In this document: piece after piece, positions 10,811-15,018 of the stretch
Layout of the letters: each line of letters opens with the position of its first letter
Numbering within the stretch: the stretch's first letter is position 1
NCBI GenBank assembly: GCA_021825225.1
Contig: JAKAIH010000011.1
Location: 1 to 15,018, forward strand
Direction: 5' to 3'
Length of the DNA stretch: 15,018 bases
Source of the DNA: Pseudomonadota bacterium
GTDB lineage: Bacteria; Pseudomonadota; Gammaproteobacteria; Burkholderiales; SG8-39
Position numbers and translations under genes: made by a program
The notes under the pieces: model-generated
Told to the model about the DNA's origin: nothing
Database searches by the model: none
What the model saw: the letters and a program-made list of their open reading frames with translations, nothing else

Positions 10811-12097
10811 GTGAAGCTCCTGGTCATCGGCTCGGGCGGTCGCGAGCACGCCCTGGCGTGGAAGTTGGCGCAAGGCCCGCGCGTGCAGAAAGTCTATGTC
10901 GCCCCCGGCAATGCCGGTACCGCGCTCGAACCCGGTCTGGAAAACGTTGCGATCAGCGACATCGGCGGGCTAGCCGCGTTCGCTCAGGACAATTCGGTGC
11001 ATCTCACCGTGGTCGGCCCGGAGGCCCCGCTCGCCGCAGGCGTGGTCGACCTGTTTCGCGCGAAAGGGCTGAAGATCTTCGGCCCGACCCAGGCCGCGGC
11101 CCAGCTGGAGAGCTCCAAGGATTTCGCCAAGCGCTTCATGCAGCGGCATCGCATTCCCACCGCCGCTTTCGCCACCTTCAGCGACGCGCGCGAAGCGCAC
11201 ACCTATATCGACGGCCAGGGCGCGCCCATCGTGATCAAGGCCGACGGCCTCGCCGCGGGCAAGGGCGTGGTGGTGGCGATGACGGCGCAAGAGGCACACG
11301 ACGCGATCGAGCTGATGCTGGTGGACAACAAGATGGGCGATGCCGGCGCGCGCGTGGTGATCGAGGAGTACCTCGCCGGCGAGGAAGCGAGCTTCATCGT
11401 CATGAGCGACGGCGAGCATGCGCTCGCGCTCGCCACCAGCCAGGACCACAAGCGGCTGAAGGACGGCGACGCCGGACCCAACACCGGCGGCATGGGCGCC
11501 TACTCGCCGGCGCCGGTGGTGACCCCAAGGCTGCACGCGCAGGTGATGCGCGAAATCATCATGCCGACCATCCAGGGCATGGCAGCGGACGGCATCCCCT
11601 ACAGCGGCTTTCTTTACGCCGGCCTGATGATCGACGCGAAGGGCAATGCGAAAACGCTCGAGTTCAACTGCCGCATGGGCGATCCCGAAACCCAGCCCAT
11701 CATGCTGCGGCTGAAATCGGACTTGTTCGAACTGTTCGAGCTCGCCTGCGCCGGCACGCTCGACCAGGCCGAGACCGACTGGGACCGGCGCACGGCGCTG
11801 GGTGTGGTGCTGGCCGCGGCCGACTATCCCGACGCGCCGAAAAAAGGCGCGGTCATCAGCGGACTGCCCAAACATACCGAGCGCAGCGAAGACTGCATGG
11901 TGTTTCACGCCGGCACGGTGTTGGCAGGCGACAAGGTCATCGTCAATGGCGGCCGGGTATTGTGCGTCACGGCGCTCGGCGACAGCGTCAAGATGGCGCA
12001 GCGGCGCGCCTATCAGGCGGCCGAAGGCATACGCTTCGACGGCATGCAGCTGCGCCGCGACATCGGCCATCGCGCCATCGCCGCAAAAAAAACCTAG
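10811..12097 (+). CDS. purD: Phosphoribosylamine-glycine ligase (GAR synthetase) PurD
   Basis: PurD joins glycine to phosphoribosylamine with ATP, the second step of de novo purine synthesis. The 428-residue protein is a complete ATP-grasp enzyme. It has the N-terminal fold LLVIGSGGREHALAWKL (3-19), VVGPEAPLAAG (67-77), the ATP-grasp loop VIKADGLAAGKGVVV (141-155) and the family signature DGDAGPNTGGMGAYSPAP (218-235). FNCRMGDPETQ marks the metal-binding strand, and the C-terminal domain ends with a normal length. The start codon is GTG at 10811: it gives the exact family N-terminus, lies 9 bases after the purH stop, and no ATG is available before the glycine-rich loop. It is almost certainly co-transcribed with purH. 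Confidence 0.97.
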   Translation: MKLLVIGSGGREHALAWKLAQGPRVQKVYVAPGNAGTALEPGLENVAISDIGGLAAFAQDNSVHLTVVGPEAPLAAGVVDLFRAKGLKIFGPTQAAAQLESSKDFAKRFMQRHRIPTAAFATFSDAREAHTYIDGQGAPIVIKADGLAAGKGVVVAMTAQEAHDAIELMLVDNKMGDAGARVVIEEYLAGEEASFIVMSDGEHALALATSQDHKRLKDGDAGPNTGGMGAYSPAPVVTPRLHAQVMREIIMPTIQGMAADGIPYSGFLYAGLMIDAKGNAKTLEFNCRMGDPETQPIMLRLKSDLFELFELACAGTLDQAETDWDRRTALGVVLAAADYPDAPKKGAVISGLPKHTERSEDCMVFHAGTVLAGDKVIVNGGRVLCVTALGDSVKMAQRRAYQAAEGIRFDGMQLRRDIGHRAIAAKKT

Positions 12098-12140
12098 CCC
12101 TTCCCCTGCCTCGCGCGCGCGGCGAAGCGCCAGGTCCTGC

Positions 12141-12149
12141 TGCTAGAAT
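12141..12149 (+). promoter_or_regulatory. Candidate extended -10 promoter for hemF
   Basis: The 82-base gap between purD and hemF contains TGCTAGAAT, a good extended -10 (TGn plus TAGAAT). Transcription would start near 12156, about 24 bases before the hemF ATG. No convincing -35 was seen. It suggests that hemF can be expressed apart from purH-purD. Confidence 0.5.
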
Positions 12150-12179
12150 CCGCGTTTCTCCGCATGCATCGGTCTGCCC

Positions 12180-13076
12180 ATGAACCCTGTCGCAGTCAAA
12201 GACTATCTGCTCGGCCTGCAACAGCGCATCGTCGCCGCGCTGGAACAACTCGACGGCAAACCGTTCCGGGAGGACCGCTGGGACCGTCCCCAGGGCGGCG
12301 GCGGCATCAGCCGCGTGATCGAGGAGGGCGGGCTGTTCGAGCGCGGCGGCGTGAATTTCTCGCACGTGCAGGGCGCGGGACTGCCGCCTTCGGCCAGCGC
12401 CTCGCGCCCCGAGCTGGCCGGTCGCGCCTGGGAAGCGATGGGCGTGTCGCTGGTGCTGCACCCGCGCAACCCGTATTGCCCGACGGCGCACATGAACGTG
12501 CGCTTTTTCGTCGCGACCAGGGAAGGCGCCGCGCCCGCCTGGTGGTTCGGCGGCGGCATGGATCTCACACCGTATTACGGCTACGCGGAGGATGCCGAAC
12601 ACTTCCATCGCAGCTGCAAGCTCGCGCTGGAACCGTTCGGCGGCGGCCATCACGCGCAATTCAAGGCCTGGTGCGACCGCTATTTCTTCCTCAAGCACAG
12701 GAACGAGCCGCGCGGCGTAGGCGGTATCTTCTTCGACGACTTCAACCAGCCCGACTTCGACACCTGTTTCGCGCTGATGCAAAGCGTGGGCGACCATTTC
12801 ATCGAGGCCTACCGCCCTATCCTCGAGCGGCGCAAGGACATGCCTTTTGGTGAGCGCGAGCGCGACTTCCAGGCCTACCGCCGCGGACGCTACGTCGAAT
12901 TCAATCTGGTCTACGACCGCGGCACTCTGTTCGGCCTGCAGTCGGGCGGCCGCACCGAAGCGATCCTGATGTCGCTGCCGCCGGTGGTGAAATGGCGCTA
13001 CGACTGGAAGCCCGAGCCGGGCAGTGCCGAAGCCGCGCTCTACCGCGATTTCCTCGTCGCCAGGGACTGGGTTTAG
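12180..13076 (+). CDS. hemF: Oxygen-dependent coproporphyrinogen III oxidase HemF
   Basis: HemF converts two propionate side chains of coproporphyrinogen III to vinyl groups using O2, giving protoporphyrinogen IX for heme synthesis in the cytoplasm. The 298-residue protein is full length for the family. Signature stretches include [20 protein letters not shown] (39-58), [17 protein letters not shown] (94-110, with conserved histidines), [15 protein letters not shown] (121-135) and [11 protein letters not shown] (179-189). The C-terminal part has [16 protein letters not shown] and [18 protein letters not shown], as expected. The ATG at 12180 matches the usual N-terminus; no strong ribosome site is visible. 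The gene is followed by a 325-base gene-free stretch rather than another coding sequence. Confidence 0.98.
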   Translation: MNPVAVKDYLLGLQQRIVAALEQLDGKPFREDRWDRPQGGGGISRVIEEGGLFERGGVNFSHVQGAGLPPSASASRPELAGRAWEAMGVSLVLHPRNPYCPTAHMNVRFFVATREGAAPAWWFGGGMDLTPYYGYAEDAEHFHRSCKLALEPFGGGHHAQFKAWCDRYFFLKHRNEPRGVGGIFFDDFNQPDFDTCFALMQSVGDHFIEAYRPILERRKDMPFGERERDFQAYRRGRYVEFNLVYDRGTLFGLQSGGRTEAILMSLPPVVKWRYDWKPEPGSAEAALYRDFLVARDWV

Positions 13077-13091
13077 CGCGCGACCCGACAG

Positions 13092-13142
13092 TGCATCTTC
13101 GCCGAAACCGGCGCGGCCACACCGCACTGGCGCGGCGATGCA
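13092..13142 (+). other. Imperfect hairpin 16 bases after the hemF stop
   Basis: TGCATC at 13092-13097 pairs with GATGCA at 13137-13142. After a 3-base bulge, GCCG at 13101-13104 pairs with CGGC at 13133-13136, and an inner GCGG/CCGC stem can form within the loop. No T-tract follows, so it is not a standard terminator, but it could protect the 3' end of the hemF mRNA. The support is pairing only. Confidence 0.3.
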
Positions 13143-13197
13143 ATAAGCCAAGACGCCTGGCGATGACAATAATCAAAGTGCCGTCCTGCGGAATGTG

Positions 13198-13203
13198 CAT
13201 AAT
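13198..13203 (+). promoter_or_regulatory. Candidate -10 element for the structured RNA after hemF
   Basis: CATAAT matches the sigma-70 -10 consensus at five of six positions and would start a transcript near 13210, only a few bases before the closing stem that begins at 13215. No good -35 is found at 16-18 bases upstream. The position relative to the stem is the main support. Confidence 0.35.
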
Positions 13204-13209
13204 CGAAAC

Positions 13210-13334
13210 CGAGTAGACGCCCGCTTGGGTGGTCTTCCCTAACTTGACTGATCCCGTGGGATCGCGAAAAGCGGATGCATCCTCCTGACAGCAGGAGGAT
13301 GCAAGGGGAGACCTCCCAAGCGGGCGTTTTCATT
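13210..13334 (+). ncRNA. Candidate small structured RNA of unknown family, about 125 nt
   Basis: Two long arms close the whole element. ACGCCCGCTTGGG (13217-13229) pairs perfectly with 13315-13327 and extends by a G-U and an A-U pair to 13215/13329. After one T-T mismatch (13230/13314), 13231-13240 pairs with 13304-13313, including one G-U pair. Inside are a hairpin GATCC/GGATC (13250-13263), a small CGC/GCG stem around GAAAA (13263-13273) and a perfect 12-base-pair hairpin TGCATCCTCCTG/CAGGAGGATGCA with loop ACAG (13276-13303). Both wobble pairs are G-U only when read on the plus strand, and TTTT follows the 3' arm there, so I assign the plus strand. It lacks the SRP RNA GGAAGCAGC loop and I could not match it to 6S, tmRNA, RNase P RNA or a riboswitch. 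A terminator-like or mobile palindromic element is the alternative. Confidence 0.5.
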
Positions 13335-13401
13335 CCGGGTTGCGACGCCCCCACAGGCAGCGCCGGCAGGCGCAGAAATAATAGCGCTCACCGGGTTTCT
13401 G

Positions 13402-14613
13402 CTATGGCCGCAGCGCGAAACCCGCGCCGCACTCGCGCACCGCGTCCAGCGCGATGAGGAAGGCGGCGGCGTTCCAGGACTGGCCGCGCATGCCCCGCGG
13501 CGCCAGCGTGCGGCCGTGCAGCCACTCGTTGAACGACCAGTTATCGAGCGCATTGGCGCGCGCGAGTTTTGCCAGTTCGGCGCCGGCCCGATCGCCCTCG
13601 CCCGCCTGCGCCAGCGCGGCGACCCAGAAGCCGCCGACGAACGGCCAGATCCCGCCGTTGTGGTATTGCCACTCCAGGTTCTGCAGGTGGCGCGACATGT
13701 AGGCGCGCCATAGCGGGTCCCCGGCGGGAATGGGTTCGCACACCACGCGCACCGGCCAGGGCTCGGCAACGCGTGCGCGATCGAGCGCACGCAGCGTGCG
13801 CCGCGCGGCCTCGCGGTCGGCGAGGCCGCACAGCAGCGCCAGGACATTGCCGAAGACGTCGCCTTCGTCGCCGAAGAAGGAGAAGTTGACGAAGGAGAGG
13901 TAGAGGCCGCGGTTTTTCGCCTTGCGCTGCACGTAGTGGGTCAGCAGCCGCGCGCGGCGGTATTCGGCCAGCGCGGCGCTGAAGGGGTGGAACAGCTGGT
14001 TGAAATTGGCACGCGTCTCCTCGCTGCGCGCAAGCGCGTAGAGCTGCTTGACGCAGTACCAAAGCGCATTGGTGTAGAGCACGAAGCCCGAGCGCGGCAT
14101 GATGTCTGCCCAATCGCTTGCCTCGTTCTGCTGCAGCAGGAAGAAACGCTGGTGCTCCTGCGCGCCCAGCCACTGGATCGCCTTCGCTACCTCGGATGCG
14201 CAGCGCTGCCGCAAGGCGCCGGCCGGATCGCGGCGATCGAGGTAATCGAGCGCGATCAGCCACCATAGCGTGGCGTCGATGCAGCCGAGGTACCAGAAGT
14301 CCGCCTCCTGCTTGCGCAGGTCGACGAATTTCGGGATTTGCCCGTTTGTCGCCTGGTACCCGGCGAGCGTGACCAGGCCGGTGGCCGCCTCGCGCTCGAG
14401 CACGGCGTCTCCCGAGAGCGCCATGCCGATCGCGCACACCGCGGCGTCGCGTCCGAAGATCGCCGCGTAGCCGCGCGATTCGGCCTGTGCGCCGGGGGTC
14501 GCGGCAAGGATGCCCCCGGGCGAGAGGTTGGTGCGCAAAAGCTCCAGCGACTTCTGCCGGCAGGTCTCGATGAGCGCGTCGTCGTCCGGGTGCGCTGCGG
14601 TCGCTGATGTCAT
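13402..14613 (-). CDS. GH100-like (alpha/alpha)6-barrel glycosidase, probable alpha-glucan enzyme
   Basis: The 403-residue protein looks like a glycoside hydrolase of the six-hairpin barrel type. It resembles GH100 neutral/alkaline invertases in its ordered motifs: FGRDAAVCA (53-61), CIDATLWWLIALDYL (111-125), SDWADIMPRSG (166-176), FFGDEGDVFGNVLALL (246-261), CEPIP (292-296) and YHNGGIWPFVGGFW (317-330). By analogy with the GH100 DSGLWW and EEWR sites, Asp113 and Glu293 are the likely acid and base. Such proteins are often annotated as amylo-alpha-1,6-glucosidase. No signal peptide is seen, so it is probably cytoplasmic. The ATG at 14613 is chosen because the open frame upstream runs into malQ, which ends 28 bases earlier; no ribosome site is evident. 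Pairing with malQ suggests work on maltodextrin, glycogen or a sucrose-type sugar. The fold is fairly secure, the substrate is not. Confidence 0.75.
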   Translation of the reverse strand: MTSATAAHPDDDALIETCRQKSLELLRTNLSPGGILAATPGAQAESRGYAAIFGRDAAVCAIGMALSGDAVLEREAATGLVTLAGYQATNGQIPKFVDLRKQEADFWYLGCIDATLWWLIALDYLDRRDPAGALRQRCASEVAKAIQWLGAQEHQRFFLLQQNEASDWADIMPRSGFVLYTNALWYCVKQLYALARSEETRANFNQLFHPFSAALAEYRRARLLTHYVQRKAKNRGLYLSFVNFSFFGDEGDVFGNVLALLCGLADREAARRTLRALDRARVAEPWPVRVVCEPIPAGDPLWRAYMSRHLQNLEWQYHNGGIWPFVGGFWVAALAQAGEGDRAGAELAKLARANALDNWSFNEWLHGRTLAPRGMRGQSWNAAAFLIALDAVRECGAGFALRP

Positions 14614-14641
14614 GTGTGACGCTGGGTGTGCAAACGCAGGT

Positions 14642-15018
14642 TCAGCCGCCCGCGGCGGCAGGCGGCCGCGACGCCGCGAGCGAGCGCGCAAGGGCGGCGA
14701 AGCCCTCGTCGTCGGGCCAGCGCTCCAGCGCCAGCGGCAGCTTGCGCCGCCAGTTCGGGTGCTCGTTCGTGGTGCCGGGGAGGTTCATCTGCTCGCGCAT
14801 GCCGAATACGTCCTCGGGCTGCACCACCAGCACGCGCGCGCTGCAGCGCGCGAGGAATGCGTGAATCTGGACCATCAATGCGCGCGTCATCAGCGGCAGC
14901 GACGCGGGATCCGTGCTCGCGCCCTCCGGCAGCAGCCCTTCGTGCTCCAGCGCGCGCAGCAGCCGCGCGCGGTCCTGCACGCGCGCGTTCACCTGCGCCT
15001 GGCGTATTTCCTCGCTAG
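14642..15018 (-). CDS. malQ: 4-alpha-glucanotransferase MalQ, C-terminal part (5' end outside window)
   Basis: MalQ (GH77, amylomaltase) moves alpha-1,4-glucan segments between maltodextrins and releases glucose. Only the last 124 residues lie in the window, ending at a TGA at 14642-14644; the frame stays open through base 15018. The diagnostic C-terminal region is present: ARVLVVQPEDVFGMREQMN, then LPGTTNEHPNWRRKLPL, which forms the end of the GH77 barrel in this family. A tail of about 30 residues follows, ending in a low-complexity Pro/Ala stretch (RPPAAAGG). The catalytic residues lie upstream and cannot be checked. A fusion with another glycan domain upstream is possible but not visible. 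The gene precedes the GH100-like glycosidase on the same strand with a 28-base gap, so the two are likely co-transcribed. Confidence 0.9.
   Translation of the reverse strand, partial: SEEIRQAQVNARVQDRARLLRALEHEGLLPEGASTDPASLPLMTRALMVQIHAFLARCSARVLVVQPEDVFGMREQMNLPGTTNEHPNWRRKLPLALERWPDDEGFAALARSLAASRPPAAAGG

Larger units (their letters stand above)
13077..13401. other. Gene-free stretch between hemF and the convergent glycosidase gene
   Basis: This 325-base stretch separates two convergent genes. Short open frames cross it, but none has a ribosome site with a sensible start or a recognisable product. It holds, from left to right, an imperfect hairpin at 13092-13142, a -10-like CATAAT at 13198-13203, the strongly structured element at 13215-13329, and a small hairpin GCGCC/GGCGC at 13360-13373. 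I see no tRNA, no repeat array and no transposase remnant. No classical stem plus long T-tract terminator is present for either flanking gene. Confidence 0.8.

Noticed and set aside
13215..13329. Miniature inverted-repeat transposable element
   Set aside because: The long terminal inverted repeats fit a MITE, but no target-site duplication is visible at either edge, no second copy is in the window, and the wobble pairs and -10-like site fit an RNA better. It remains possible until copies are counted genome-wide.
13210..13334. SRP RNA, 6S RNA or a known riboswitch
   Set aside because: No GGAAGCAGC SRP tetraloop region, no stretch I can match to conserved 6S sequence, and no aptamer core I recognise. 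On the minus strand it would be 3' to the malQ-glycosidase genes, the wrong place for a riboswitch.
13360..13402. Terminator for the glycosidase gene on the minus strand
   Set aside because: A 5-base-pair GCGCC/GGCGC hairpin and a loose GCAGAAA/TTTCTGC pairing are present, but neither is followed by a T-tract on the minus strand.
13275..13457. Small plus-strand open frame starting inside the structured element (MHPPDSRRM...)
   Set aside because: Its start sits inside the perfect hairpin, the AGGAGG lies after the first ATG and directly against the second, and the frame runs antisense into the glycosidase gene.

Overview
The window reads as a GC-rich chromosomal segment of a betaproteobacterium. 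The evidence is the gene set and order (lptD-surA; amgK-murU; pepP-ubiH; dusB-fis; purH-purD; hemF), the closeness of the proteins to proteobacterial families, and the short 80-residue Fis. No phage, plasmid, insertion-sequence, tRNA, rRNA or CRISPR signal was seen. HemF and UbiH both use O2, so the organism respires oxygen at least some of the time. I cannot place it below class level from the sequence alone.

Layout. (1) Bases 1-3475, minus strand: lptD then surA (cut by the window edge), the outer-membrane LPS translocon and the periplasmic chaperone that helps outer-membrane proteins fold. (2) Bases 3552-5227, plus strand, divergent from lptD: amgK and murU overlap by 4 bases and encode the kinase and uridylyltransferase of cell-wall MurNAc recycling. 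(3) Bases 5324-7800: pepP and ubiH, a proline aminopeptidase and a ubiquinone hydroxylase. (4) Bases 7904-9150: dusB and fis overlap by 4 bases, giving a tRNA dihydrouridine synthase and a nucleoid/transcription factor. (5) Bases 9236-12097: purH and purD, three steps of de novo purine synthesis. (6) Bases 12180-13076: hemF, aerobic coproporphyrinogen oxidase. (7) Bases 13077-13401: a gene-free stretch with a striking nested inverted-repeat structure at about 13215-13329, most likely an unassigned small structured RNA on the plus strand. (8) Bases 13402-15018, minus strand: a GH100-like glycosidase downstream of malQ (cut by the window edge), probably in alpha-glucan (glycogen/maltodextrin) metabolism.

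Most of the window is housekeeping in recognisable operons. The points most worth a second look are the structured element after hemF, the unusual glycosidase paired with malQ, and an LptD with only two cysteines in its mature part. All coding frames I checked are intact, and I saw no frameshifts or pseudogenes.
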